Assembly (NCBI RefSeq): GCF_000015265.1
Contig: NC_008699.1
Location: forward strand, 3,162,001 to 3,226,000
Length of the DNA stretch: 64,000 nucleotides
Direction of reading: 5' to 3'
Source: Nocardioides sp. JS614
Lineage (GTDB): Bacteria; Actinomycetota; Actinomycetes; Propionibacteriales; Nocardioidaceae
How positions within the stretch are numbered: position 1 is the first letter of the stretch; every line of letters starts with the position of its first letter. Both the position numbers and the translations under genes were made by a program. Below, piece by piece: positions 24,471 through 33,669 of this stretch. Below the pieces are notes generated by a model. The model was not told the DNA's origin, did no database searches, and saw only the letters and a program-made list of their open reading frames with translations.

Positions 24471-26303
24471 GTGCGAACGCTGTTCACCCGGGCCGGGCGC
24501 TGGCTCGCGGAGGCCGAACGCTCGGGCCACACCCGGGACCTCGTCCTCAGTGCTGCGCTCCTTCTGGTCCTCGCGCAGCTCGGCCTGCGCGCGTGGGCGC
24601 TGTCGGGCACCTGGTTCCACCAGGACGACTTCAGCCTGCTCATCGACGCCCGCGAGGCCGACTTCGACGCCGACTACCTCCTGGCACCCTGGAACAACCA
24701 CCTGATGCCGCTCGGGCGCGGGCTGGCGTGGGTGGTCGCGGAGCTCGGGCCGCTCGACTGGGGCCTCGCGCTGGCCAGCACCCTGGTGGTCCAGGCGCTG
24801 GCGAGCGCCGCGGCCGTCTGGATGCTCGTCACGCTGTTCGGGCGCCGGCCGGGGATCCTCGTGCCGCTGTCGCTGTACCTGTTCACCTCCATCACCGTGC
24901 CGGCGACCGTGTGGTGGACCGCCTGCCTGAGCCAGCTGTCGATGCAGGTCGGGCTGTTCCTCGCGGTCGGCGCGGCCGTCCGCTACCTGCGCGGGCGCCG
25001 ACTGGTCTGGGCCGGCGTGGCGTACCTGGGCGTGGCCGTGGGGCTGCTCGGGGACGTCAAGGCACTCCTCGTCCTCCCCGTTCTCGGCTACCTCGCCCTC
25101 GCCTACTTCGCGACCGGTGGGCCGCTGCGCCGCGTCCTCGGGCTGCTGCGTCGCTACTGGCCGGCGGTCGCGCTCGGCCTGCCCCTGCTGGCGGCGTACC
25201 TGGTCTACTACACCGACCACGTCCGGCAGCCCTATGACCCGCCGACCGCCGGAGCGGCCGGACAGGCCGTGGAGGCGATGCTCGCGACCGGCTTCCCCGC
25301 GGGCGCCGTCGGAGGCCCGTGGCTGTGGAGCGGAGCGGGCTACGCCGACCCACCGTCGTGGACCGTGAACCTGGCTTGGGTGCTCATCGTCCTCGTCGTG
25401 CTGTACGGCGCCCTCCGTCGCGAGCGCACCCTGCGGGCCTGGCTCCTGCTGTCCGGCTACCTCGGCGCGCTGTGCGCCCTGGTCGTGGCTGCCCGCGTGG
25501 AGCCCTTCGGACCTGCCATCGGCCGGGAGTACCGCTACCTGACGGACGTGGCCTGCGTGCTCGCGCTGTCGGTGGGCCTCGCGTTCCTGGAGCTCGTCGA
25601 CGCCGAGGGATCGAGCTCCCCGCGCCGACGTCCCCGTCTCGACCTCGCGATCCCCCGCCCGGCGGTGGCGCTGCTGACCGCCGCCATCACCGTCTCGGGA
25701 GTGGCGAGCAGCCTGACCTATCTCTCGTGGTGGAACGACCACGACGACGGTCGGACCTTCTTGACGAACCTCCGCGAGGACGTCGAGGAGTCGGGCGCCG
25801 TCGACGTCGCTGACCGCACGCTGCCGGAGGACGTGGTCTCCGGGCTGCTCGCGCCGGACAATCGGCTGGTGACGTTCTCCTCGCTGGTCACCGACAGCCT
25901 CGCGTTCCCGGCCTGGTCCGAGGATCTCAACGTGGTCACCGACGAGGGCCGGCTCGAGGAGGCCCGGGTGGATCCGAGCGTGACGTCCCGCACGGGCCCG
26001 CGGCCCGGTTGTGGCTGGCTGGTCCAGGGTGCCGGGCGCTCGATCCCCCTGCGGAGCACGGCCTTCGAGTGGAGCTGGTGGATCCGGATCGGGTACCTCG
26101 CCTCGGCGGACTCGACGATGACCGTCAGTGCCGGCAAGACCTCCCAGCAGGTCGAGGTGCAGCGCGGCGCCCACTCGCTCTACGCCCAGGTCGAGGGTCG
26201 CTTCACGGCGGTGCGGCTCAGCGGCCTCGACGAGGACGTCGCCGTGTGCGTCGACACCATCGACGTCGGGCAACCGGCGTCCGGAGCGGCGGGGTCGTCG
26301 TGA
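24471..26303 (+). CDS. multi-pass membrane protein, GT-C glycosyltransferase-like
   Basis: 610 aa with roughly ten membrane helices, then a C-terminal extracytoplasmic domain of about 180 residues (after LTYLSWWNDHD). The first periplasmic loop has WFHQDDFSLLIDARE, an acidic motif placed as in GT-C enzymes that use polyprenyl-phosphate sugars. APWNNHLMPLGRG is also found in related actinobacterial proteins. GTG 24471 has AGGAGG at 24461-24466. It overlaps the next gene by GTGA, so the two work together. No specific family is recognised. Confidence 0.65.
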   Translation: MRTLFTRAGRWLAEAERSGHTRDLVLSAALLLVLAQLGLRAWALSGTWFHQDDFSLLIDAREADFDADYLLAPWNNHLMPLGRGLAWVVAELGPLDWGLALASTLVVQALASAAAVWMLVTLFGRRPGILVPLSLYLFTSITVPATVWWTACLSQLSMQVGLFLAVGAAVRYLRGRRLVWAGVAYLGVAVGLLGDVKALLVLPVLGYLALAYFATGGPLRRVLGLLRRYWPAVALGLPLLAAYLVYYTDHVRQPYDPPTAGAAGQAVEAMLATGFPAGAVGGPWLWSGAGYADPPSWTVNLAWVLIVLVVLYGALRRERTLRAWLLLSGYLGALCALVVAARVEPFGPAIGREYRYLTDVACVLALSVGLAFLELVDAEGSSSPRRRPRLDLAIPRPAVALLTAAITVSGVASSLTYLSWWNDHDDGRTFLTNLREDVEESGAVDVADRTLPEDVVSGLLAPDNRLVTFSSLVTDSLAFPAWSEDLNVVTDEGRLEEARVDPSVTSRTGPRPGCGWLVQGAGRSIPLRSTAFEWSWWIRIGYLASADSTMTVSAGKTSQQVEVQRGAHSLYAQVEGRFTAVRLSGLDEDVAVCVDTIDVGQPASGAAGSS

Positions 26304-27529
26304 CGGGCGCCCGCGGGCCCGCAGGCGTCGAGGTCGCGCCGCTGTTCCCGATCCTCGACTCGCTGCGTGCGGTCGGCGCCCTCGCTGTGCTCACGACCCA
26401 CGTGGCGTTCCAGTCCGGTGCCTACGTGCGCAACGGGTCGTGGGGCGACCTGCTCTCGCGCCTCGACGTCGGGGTCGCGATCTTCTTCGTGCTCTCCGGC
26501 TTCCTGCTCAGCCGCCCGCACTTCGCACGCCGGATGGTCGACGCCCCGCCGCCGCCGATGGGCCGCTACTACTGGAAGCGGCTGCTCCGGATCTACCCGG
26601 TGTACGCCGTCACCGTCGTCCTGGCGCTGACCCTGATCCCCGAGAACCGGTCGGCGTCAGCGGCCCAGTGGATCCGCTCGTTGAGCCTGACCGACATCTA
26701 CCTCGAGGGCGCCCTGCCACAAGGCCTGACGCAGATGTGGAGCCTCTCGGTCGAGGTCTCGTTCTACCTGATCCTCCCGCTGCTGATGCTGCTCGTCCTG
26801 GGTCGCGCGCCGCGACCGCTCCGGCCGGCCCGCGTCGCACTGGTCCTGCTCGCGTTGGTCGTCCTGAGCTCCTGGTGGCACCTCCACCTGGTCTCCGTCG
26901 TGGGCGAGCGGAGCGAAGGCAACCCCGCACTGTGGCTGCCGGCGTACCTGAGCTGGTTCGCCGTCGGACTCGCCCTGGCGCTGGCCGACGTGCTGCGCCA
27001 GGCGCGCAGGCCGCGCCGCGCCCCGGGCCCGGCGACTCGCCTCCTGGAGGCGCTGGAGGGCTCGCCGGGTGTCTGCTGGGCTCTGGCGCTCGGGCTGATG
27101 CTGGTCGCCTCGACGCCGCTCGCGGGGCCGACGCTCCTCTACGTGGCCACCGACGTCGAGGCCCTGACGAAGAGCGTGCTGTATGCCGCCGTCGGCGGCC
27201 TGGTCGTGATCAGCGGCCTGCGGCCGCCGGCCACGGGCAGCTACGCGCGGGTGCTGTCCGCCCGCCTGCCCCGGCACCTGGGCCACGTGTCGTACAGCGT
27301 GTTCTGCCTGCACCTGCCGACCCTCTACCTGGTGATGGAGGGCATCGGCTTCCCGCTGTTCGGCGGGAACACCTGGCAGATCTGGGTGCTCACGGTGGTG
27401 CTCAGCCTGGCGGCGTCCGAGGTCGCCTACCGATCGGTCGAGCTGCCGGCCCTGCGGCTGCGCAACCTCGGGCGGCGCAGCTCGACCAGCGCGCCGAGGA
27501 CGAGGCAGAGCGAGACCACGACCAGGTAG
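26300..27529 (+). CDS. acyltransferase-3 family membrane protein
   Basis: 409 aa, about ten membrane helices. LDSLRAVGALAVLTTHVAF contains the catalytic His of the OatA/NodX family. DVGVAIFFVLSGFLLSRPHF, YWKRLLRIYPVY and MWSLSVEVSFYLILP are all family signatures. It transfers acyl groups, often acetyl, to extracytoplasmic glycans. GTG 26300 overlaps the stop of the GT-C-like gene. The last 103 bp are antisense to the 3' end of the AftD-type gene, a long convergent overlap. Confidence 0.88.
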   Translation: MTGARGPAGVEVAPLFPILDSLRAVGALAVLTTHVAFQSGAYVRNGSWGDLLSRLDVGVAIFFVLSGFLLSRPHFARRMVDAPPPPMGRYYWKRLLRIYPVYAVTVVLALTLIPENRSASAAQWIRSLSLTDIYLEGALPQGLTQMWSLSVEVSFYLILPLLMLLVLGRAPRPLRPARVALVLLALVVLSSWWHLHLVSVVGERSEGNPALWLPAYLSWFAVGLALALADVLRQARRPRRAPGPATRLLEALEGSPGVCWALALGLMLVASTPLAGPTLLYVATDVEALTKSVLYAAVGGLVVISGLRPPATGSYARVLSARLPRHLGHVSYSVFCLHLPTLYLVMEGIGFPLFGGNTWQIWVLTVVLSLAASEVAYRSVELPALRLRNLGRRSSTSAPRTRQSETTTR

Positions 27530-30500
27530 TGCGGCCAGGCCAGCGCCCCGGCCCAGCCGTGCGCGCTCGCCCACGGACGCCACAGGTAGGCCGCCGCCGC
27601 CGGCCCCATCGCGAGAACGACCAGCCACGGCAGCAGACCGGCGCGACGTCCGGTGCCGACGCCCACCCCGATCGCGACCGCGCCGACGCCCAGCCCCGGC
27701 CACCCAGCCAGGGCCCCTGCCGCGCCCAGACCGACGGCTGCCAGGACCGCGCCGGGAACCCGACCGGGCGGGAGCGCCGGCCGGGACGCGCCGCCCCACA
27801 GGCGCCGCCACGGCAGCAGCGCGAGCAGGAGCAGGACGAGGACGGCGACGGCGCCACCGACCAGGCCGGCGCGATAGGTGCGGTCGGGCTCGAACTCGGC
27901 CCTGACCTCCTCACCTCCGTCGAGCTGCCAGCCCTGCTGCCACCCGTCCACCTCGACCGGCGCGAGGTCCGCGCCGCCCTGGACCGCGGTCCAGCCGGTG
28001 TTGACGTTCTGATGAAGCGTCAGGAGGCCGCCCGGCCGTGCCGGACGAACGCGGACGTCGACGGGCGAGACGCGGTCGAGGTCTGCGGCGGCCGTCGCGG
28101 ACGACCAGGCGAGGCCGTCGGACAGGACGAGCGACACCGGCGTGAACCTCGTGGACGCCGTGACCGAGATCCTGCTCTCCCCCGCTGGCAGGGTCACCGG
28201 CGCGGCGCCGCAGAACCGCGCTCCGACGGTCCGGCCGGCGTAGAGGTCCTCGACCGACGCCCGGACCCTGGTCCGGAACGTCCTCTCGGCGATGGTGACG
28301 TCCGGCCCCGCTCCGCATCGGGTGCGGATGGTGCCCTCGAGCGACCGGGGGAAGTACGGCACGCCCAGCACCCGCAGCTCGGACACGCCGATCGGGACCG
28401 GCGAGGCGGCCTGGTCGAAGTCGAGGTCGACCGCGGGGTCCGCCTCCTCGACACCGATCGTGAGCCGGTCGGTGCGGATGGGGGGGAACCGGACGTCGCC
28501 GTCGTCGGCGACCGGGACGACGCGGCGCCCTCCGGGCCAGCTGAGCACGAGCTCGTTCGGGATCCGAGCATCGGCGTCGGGGAGCAGCCGCAGCTCGAGC
28601 CCGCGCACCGTGCGTGCGCCGAGCCATCGGACCTCGAGCTGGGGGTGGAGGTCGGAGAGCGCCGCCGACCAGGTGGTGCCCGGATCCCCGTCGACCGCCG
28701 CGAGCGCCGAGGAGCGGAGGTCGGGGTTGGCGGTCGACGAGGCGGTCACCACCCCGAACTGCTGCCGGTCCAGCAGGCGCTGCAGGCGGGGCCCGAACCG
28801 CCCGGCGACGCGCAGCTGGACCTCGTCGTAGGTGGCGGCCGTGGGCAAGGTGACGACCCGCCGGAAGCCGAGCGGTTCCTCGGCCGCGACGTCCCGGCCG
28901 GGCACGCAGCGGACCGACCCGTCGACCTCGGCGCAGCCGGTGCGCGCGTCCGACACGGCTCGCAACGCGATCCGCGCCGGGGCGCCCCATGCCTCGGGGA
29001 CCGGTGGCAGGACCAGCTCGCGGGTCGCCGTCACCCCGGGCAGCTCGACCTCGGCGAGTGCCAGCCGGTGGCCGGGGCGTCGCGAGGCGTCCTCGACGCG
29101 GACCGTGTCGACATGCTCGGCGCCGATCGGGATCGTGCGGCTCGCGCCCGCCCGCACGGTGACCAACTTCGTCGTCACGTCGCCGGCCTCGACCCGGACG
29201 ACCTCGCTCTCGTCCGGTCCGGCCGTCACCGTCACCTCGGGGAGGTACCTCGGCCGGACGAGGTCGGCCTGCCACCAGGTGTCGGTGCCCGGGACCGCGG
29301 CTTCCCAGCGGGTCTTCCGCGACCCGTCCAGCGCGGCGAACGGGAGCCGGCCGCGCTGGACGGCGCCCGGGCTGGTGGCGTCGGAGCGGGATGAGGAGGC
29401 GGTCACGGTGGCGATGCCGTCGTAGCGCGCCCAGGTCTCCCAGGGGCCCGACCCCTCGGGGAGGTAGTCCCGGGTCGGGTTCCCGAGGCGCCGTGGGTCG
29501 CCGGGAGCGAGCGTCGCCGACTGACCGTCGTGGAGCCGGCCGAAGTGCCGCTCGACGGCTCGAAGGCCGTCCGTGAGCACCACGGGCGCACCCGGGTCCC
29601 GGTCCGCCGGCACGTCGAAGGCCAGCCGCGTCGGCTCGTCGCCGAGCACGCCGAGGGCGGTGAGGTCCAACAGGTCCTCCGGCCCGCCGACGACGACCGG
29701 GGCGACCTGGCTGGTGCGAGCGGCAGCCGACGCCGCGCCGGCGACGGCGTACACCTCGATCGCCGGGTAGCTGGCCTGCCAGCCGCCGTTGACGACGATG
29801 CGCGAGTCGTCCTCGGTGTCGATGTGCCCGGCGCCACCGATCTCCGGTCCGAACGAGGTGACCCGGAAGATGCCCGCCGACCCCGCCAGGGCCTGGTGCA
29901 CCAGCACCGGGTCGGGCAGGTCACCGCTGCGGACCAGGTCGTTGCGGACCACCAGGTGCGTGATGCCGGCACGACGCAGGTACGACGCCAGCGCCGGCGA
30001 CCCGCTGCCCTCGGCCAGCCGCGCCTCGATCTCGTCGAGCATGCGGATGTTGCCCGGAGGCGTCAGCGGGACGGCGTTGCGGACCGCCCACGGGCTCCGG
30101 GCGAGGGGTTGGATCGGCTCGTCCTGGGGGTAGCCCCAGATGTAGTCGCCGAAGGACGACCCCGGTAGGAGGAGGGCGGTGGCGTCGCGCTCCCGGAGCC
30201 AGTCGGTCGTCTGCGACCAGTAGCCGGGCACCGCGACGAACCCGCCCGTCGGGGTGATCCGGCCCAGGACGGCCGGCAGCGCAGCGCCGGCAACGGCCGC
30301 GACGGAGGCGAGCACGAGCCCGAACGCCGTCACCCTGTCGAGCGTGGCCGTCGTGCGGTCGGCGTCCGGGCCCGGCGCCCGCCGCCGCTGGGCCACCAGC
30401 GCGTCGACCGCCCACGCGAGGCCGAGCACCAACGGCAGGCGCACCACCGGGTCGAACTTGTGGACGTTCCGCAGGGGCGCCAGCGCACCGTCGAGCGCCG

Positions 30501-31542
30501 CCTGCAGGTCCGCGGCGAACCAGCCCTGGGCCGCGCCCGTGTGGCCCATCGTCACCATCAGCATGCCGACGAGGACGCTGAGACACAGGAACACCCGCTC
30601 GGGGTTGCGCCGCTGCCCGATGCCGACGAGGCCGAGGACCACCACGGCCGCGCTGTTGAGGATCGCGATCGGGTCGCGGAGGAGGTCGTTGCCGGCGCGC
30701 GAGGTGGAACCGACGTACACCACCCAGTTCGACGTGCCGCGGAGCGCGTCGTACAACGTGGTGGGGAAGGTGGTGTTCGACGCCGACTCGATGAAGTCGA
30801 GGAACGGCGGGCTGTAGCTCCCGAGCACGAACAGCGGGACGAGCCACCAGAGCGTGCCGACCACGGTGAGCGCCGGCCACCAGAGGAGCAGCGTGACCTG
30901 CCGGCGGCCGCGACCCCGGGTCAGGATCCAGAGCACCCCGAGGGGGATGACGGCGAAGGTCGCGGCCGCGTTGACCCCGCCCACCATCACGACAGCGAGC
31001 GCCGCCCAGGCAGCGGCCCGCCGGGCGGAACCCCGGGTCGAGCCGATCACCAGCGGCAGCAGGACCCAGGGCGCCATCGCGCTCGGCCAGGCCTCGATCG
31101 AGATCTGCCCGAGGGTGCTCAACATCCGCGGCGACAGGGCGTAGGCGAAGCCCGCGAGGACACAGGCCAGGTCCGACCGGACGCCGAGCTCCCGGCCGAG
31201 CCGCGCCGCGCCCAGGAAGGCGACGCAGAGGACCAACGCGAGCCAGAGCCGCTGCACCACCCAGGCGGGCAGCCCGCTCTCGATCCCGCTGAGGAAGAAC
31301 GGCCCCATCGGCCACAGGTAGCCGTACGCCTGGTTCTGGAGCTGGCCGAGGGCGCCGATCGAGTCCCACAGGTGGACGGCTCGCAGGAGGAAGCGTCCGG
31401 GCGCCACCGCGAGGTCCAGCTTCGTGTCGGCGACGAGCAGCCCGGGCGACTGCACGAGCGCGAGACCGACCAGCAGTGCGCAGGCCCCGGCCAGGCGGAG
31501 TCGGAACCGCGCCACCGCGCTGATCGGAGCCGGTGTGGTCAG
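27427..31542 (-). CDS. aftD: AftD-type alpha-(1->3)-arabinofuranosyltransferase (DUF3367)
   Basis: 1371 aa. About 12 N-terminal membrane helices include the AftD signatures SPGLLVADTKLDLAVAPGRF and LQNQAYGYLWPMGPFF. A long extracytoplasmic part with discoidin-like modules follows (TASSSRSDATSP and SALAAVDGDPGTTWSA), and C-terminal helices close the protein. AftD adds branching arabinofuranose from decaprenyl-phospho-arabinose in mycobacteria. The best start is CTG 31542: it has GAGGA five bases upstream, overlaps the methyltransferase stop as CTGA, and matches homologue N termini (xTTPAP). GTG 31515 is the alternative. The acceptor polymer here is unknown. Confidence 0.85.
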   Translation of the reverse strand: MTTPAPISAVARFRLRLAGACALLVGLALVQSPGLLVADTKLDLAVAPGRFLLRAVHLWDSIGALGQLQNQAYGYLWPMGPFFLSGIESGLPAWVVQRLWLALVLCVAFLGAARLGRELGVRSDLACVLAGFAYALSPRMLSTLGQISIEAWPSAMAPWVLLPLVIGSTRGSARRAAAWAALAVVMVGGVNAAATFAVIPLGVLWILTRGRGRRQVTLLLWWPALTVVGTLWWLVPLFVLGSYSPPFLDFIESASNTTFPTTLYDALRGTSNWVVYVGSTSRAGNDLLRDPIAILNSAAVVVLGLVGIGQRRNPERVFLCLSVLVGMLMVTMGHTGAAQGWFAADLQAALDGALAPLRNVHKFDPVVRLPLVLGLAWAVDALVAQRRRAPGPDADRTTATLDRVTAFGLVLASVAAVAGAALPAVLGRITPTGGFVAVPGYWSQTTDWLRERDATALLLPGSSFGDYIWGYPQDEPIQPLARSPWAVRNAVPLTPPGNIRMLDEIEARLAEGSGSPALASYLRRAGITHLVVRNDLVRSGDLPDPVLVHQALAGSAGIFRVTSFGPEIGGAGHIDTEDDSRIVVNGGWQASYPAIEVYAVAGAASAAARTSQVAPVVVGGPEDLLDLTALGVLGDEPTRLAFDVPADRDPGAPVVLTDGLRAVERHFGRLHDGQSATLAPGDPRRLGNPTRDYLPEGSGPWETWARYDGIATVTASSSRSDATSPGAVQRGRLPFAALDGSRKTRWEAAVPGTDTWWQADLVRPRYLPEVTVTAGPDESEVVRVEAGDVTTKLVTVRAGASRTIPIGAEHVDTVRVEDASRRPGHRLALAEVELPGVTATRELVLPPVPEAWGAPARIALRAVSDARTGCAEVDGSVRCVPGRDVAAEEPLGFRRVVTLPTAATYDEVQLRVAGRFGPRLQRLLDRQQFGVVTASSTANPDLRSSALAAVDGDPGTTWSAALSDLHPQLEVRWLGARTVRGLELRLLPDADARIPNELVLSWPGGRRVVPVADDGDVRFPPIRTDRLTIGVEEADPAVDLDFDQAASPVPIGVSELRVLGVPYFPRSLEGTIRTRCGAGPDVTIAERTFRTRVRASVEDLYAGRTVGARFCGAAPVTLPAGESRISVTASTRFTPVSLVLSDGLAWSSATAAADLDRVSPVDVRVRPARPGGLLTLHQNVNTGWTAVQGGADLAPVEVDGWQQGWQLDGGEEVRAEFEPDRTYRAGLVGGAVAVLVLLLLALLPWRRLWGGASRPALPPGRVPGAVLAAVGLGAAGALAGWPGLGVGAVAIGVGVGTGRRAGLLPWLVVLAMGPAAAAYLWRPWASAHGWAGALAWPHYLVVVSLCLVLGALVELRRPRLRSRRAGSSTDR

Positions 31543-32279
31543 CGCTTCCTCAGCACCAGGGCGAGGTTCCACGTCACCACCTCTCGGAGGACCGGAACCC
31601 GAGACATCCAGTAGCTCCACCGAGGGTTGTAGCGAGGGATCACCGCGAGCACGTCGCCGGCCTGCTGGCGCCGCGCCCAGTCCACCCCGGCGCGCACGGT
31701 GACGGGGAACAGCGACTCGCCGTACCTGTTCTTGGGCTCGCGACCGTGCCGTCGACGGTAGCGGCGCCGCGCGCGGTCGCCGCCGAGGTAGTGCCAGGGC
31801 GAGGTCTCGTGCCCGCCCCACGGACCCCACCACAGCGTGTAGGAGATGAAGGCGATCCCGCCGGGCCGGGTGACCCGGAGCATCTCGTCGGCCAGGTCCC
31901 AGGGCCGTGACACGTGCTCGAGCACGTTCGAGGAGTAGCACACGTCGACCGAGCCGTCGCGGAACGGCAGGTTCATGCCGTCGCCGACGACCGTACCGGC
32001 GGCGATGCCACCCAGCCCGGCCAGCTCCCCGACGTCGGCATCCAGCGCCCAGTACGTCGCCCCGGCGGCCCGGAACGCGTCACGGAAGTAGCCGGGGCCG
32101 CCCCCGACGTCGAGGAGCGTCGCGCCGGCCAGGCCGCGGCCGTCCGGCGCGAGGTACGCCGAGATCTGGCCGACCGAGTCCTGCGCGAGCGCGGTGTAGA
32201 AGCGCCTCGGATCGCTCTGCTCGACGCGGAAGTCCCGGAACAGCCGCACCGACCGGCTGAGATCGGGCTGCCACGGCAT
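31539..32279 (-). CDS. class I SAM methyltransferase upstream of aftD
   Basis: 246 aa. TLLDVGGGPGYFRDAF (motif I), LDADVGEL, GDGMNLPFRDGSVDVCYSSNVLEHV and MLRVTRPGGIAFISYT define a Methyltransf_11 domain. The C-terminal third has SPWHYLGGDRARRRYRRRHG and RYNPRWSYWMSRVPVL, a pattern I associate with actinobacterial methyltransferases located beside aftD. ATG 32279 is chosen; a GTG three codons upstream is possible. It is translationally coupled to the AftD-type gene. Probably modifies the same glycan or its lipid carrier. Confidence 0.8.
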   Translation of the reverse strand: MPWQPDLSRSVRLFRDFRVEQSDPRRFYTALAQDSVGQISAYLAPDGRGLAGATLLDVGGGPGYFRDAFRAAGATYWALDADVGELAGLGGIAAGTVVGDGMNLPFRDGSVDVCYSSNVLEHVSRPWDLADEMLRVTRPGGIAFISYTLWWGPWGGHETSPWHYLGGDRARRRYRRRHGREPKNRYGESLFPVTVRAGVDWARRQQAGDVLAVIPRYNPRWSYWMSRVPVLREVVTWNLALVLRKR

Positions 32280-32306
32280 GCGCGGAACCCTATCCGAACC
32301 AGCGGG

Positions 32307-32312
32307 TAACCT
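32307..32312 (+). promoter_or_regulatory. -10 box of GT4 gene (leaderless)
   Basis: TAACCT ends 6 bp before GTG 32319, so transcription should start at or near the start codon. No SD is present. The 39-bp divergent spacer leaves no room for a leader. Confidence 0.4.
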
Positions 32313-32318
32313 CGCCCC

Positions 32319-33473
32319 GTGCCGATGACCGACGAGCTTGCCGGACGCCACGTGGCGTTCTTCAGCTGGCGGGACACCCGGAACCCCGAGGGCGGCGGCG
32401 CGGAGCGGTACCTCGAGAAGATGGCCGCCGGCCTGGCCGCTCGAGGTGCCCGGGTCACGATCTTCTGCGTCGCGTACGCCGGCGCCGCTCCCGACGAGAC
32501 CATCGACGGCGTGAGGTTCGTGCGCCGCGGCTCGAAGCTCTCGGTCTACCTCCTCGGGATGTGGGCGCTGCTGCGCCGGCAGCTCGGCCGGGTCGACGTG
32601 GTGGTCGACATCCAGAACGGGCTGCCGTTCTTCACGCCGCTCGTGACCCGCAAGCCGGTCGTCGTGCTGGTCCACCACGTGCACCGCGAGCAGTGGCCGG
32701 TCGTCTACCCCGGCTTGACCGGCAGCGTCGGCTGGTGGATCGAGAGCCGGGTCGCGCCCCGGCTGTACCGCCGCCAGCAGTACGTCGTGGTCTCCCGCGC
32801 GACCCGCGCCGAGCTCCGGGAGCTCGGCGTGACCGGGCCACGGATCGCGGTCGTGCACAACGGAACGGATCCGGTCGTCCGGGTCCAGGCCCGCAAGTCG
32901 GCCCATCCCTCCATCTGCGTGGTCGGCCGGCTGGTCCCCCACAAGCAGGTGGAGCACGCGATCGACGCGGTCGCCACGCTGGTGGAGGAGTTCCCGGACC
33001 TCCGACTGCGCGTGGTCGGCAGTGGCTGGTGGGAGGGCGAGCTGCGCGCCTACGCCGCCGAGCAGGTGGCCCGCGGCTCCGTGGTCTTCGAGGGTCATGT
33101 GTCCGAGGTCCGCAAGCAGGAGATCTACGAGGAGTCCTGGCTGATGGCGCTCCCCTCGCTGAAGGAGGGGTGGGGCCTGGTCGTCGGCGAGGCTGCCGCG
33201 CACCGAACGCCCACCATCGCCTACGCCGACGCGGGCGGCACCCGCGAGTCGATCGTCGACGGTGTCTCCGGTGTCCTGGTCGGGAACCCCGGCGAGCTGA
33301 CGGCGGCGCTCGGCCGGCTGCTGCGCGACGACGAGGGCCGGGCCCGGCTGGCGGAGGGCGCCGTGCAGCACAGCGCCGGCTACACCTGGGAACACGCGCA
33401 GGCAGCGTTCGCGCACGTCGTGACGAGCGCCCTGCGCGGTGACCTGGTCAACGACCAGGACGCCACCGACTAG
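32319..33473 (+). CDS. family 4 glycosyltransferase
   Basis: 384 aa GT-B enzyme. The N-terminal domain has RNPEGGGAERYLEKMAAGL. The C-terminal domain has VVGRLVPHKQVEHAIDAV and the GT4 donor-binding motif KEGWGLVVGEAAAHRTPTI with its paired Glu residues. It uses a nucleotide-sugar donor on the cytoplasmic side. GTG 32319 or ATG 32325 may be the start; the -10 spacing favours the GTG. It is divergent from the methyltransferase-aftD pair, suggesting joint function in polymer synthesis. Confidence 0.88.
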   Translation: MPMTDELAGRHVAFFSWRDTRNPEGGGAERYLEKMAAGLAARGARVTIFCVAYAGAAPDETIDGVRFVRRGSKLSVYLLGMWALLRRQLGRVDVVVDIQNGLPFFTPLVTRKPVVVLVHHVHREQWPVVYPGLTGSVGWWIESRVAPRLYRRQQYVVVSRATRAELRELGVTGPRIAVVHNGTDPVVRVQARKSAHPSICVVGRLVPHKQVEHAIDAVATLVEEFPDLRLRVVGSGWWEGELRAYAAEQVARGSVVFEGHVSEVRKQEIYEESWLMALPSLKEGWGLVVGEAAAHRTPTIAYADAGGTRESIVDGVSGVLVGNPGELTAALGRLLRDDEGRARLAEGAVQHSAGYTWEHAQAAFAHVVTSALRGDLVNDQDATD

Positions 33474-33483
33474 CGGTCCTGGA

Positions 33484-33639
33484 TCACTGGGTGACGCCGT
33501 ACTCCAGGACCGGGTTGCTCACGTTGGCGGGCGACTTCTCGGGAGGCGCGGTCTGCGAGTTCACCAGACCGACGACGGTCGCGCCCGCGAGACCGCCGCC
33601 GATGACGATGCTCGCGAAGGTGATCAGAAATGCTTGCAC
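33484..33639 (-). CDS. DUF2613-like small membrane/secreted protein
   Basis: 51 aa from GTG 33639 behind GAGGGAGGA, an excellent ribosome-binding site. A single hydrophobic segment (FASIVIGGGLAGATVVGLV) is followed by a short polar stretch ending NPVLEYGVTQ. The helix plus LxxVEYG-like end matches DUF2613. A small protein of this family lies beside aftD in Mycobacterium tuberculosis (Rv0236A, from memory), so synteny supports both calls. It is downstream of and co-directional with the 562-aa membrane-protein gene; the gap is 30 bp. Confidence 0.75.
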   Translation of the reverse strand: MQAFLITFASIVIGGGLAGATVVGLVNSQTAPPEKSPANVSNPVLEYGVTQ

Positions 33640-33669
33640 GTGAGTTCCTCCCTCTCGCGGCCGACGCTA

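Noticed and set aside
26128..29394. A 1088-codon plus-strand frame across the acyltransferase and aftD genes
   Set aside because: Arg/Pro/Ala-rich translation with no family features; it is a by-product of GC-rich codon positions.
32313..32318. Missed SD before the GT4 gene
   Set aside because: The six bases after the -10 box contain no purine run; a leaderless start explains the arrangement better.
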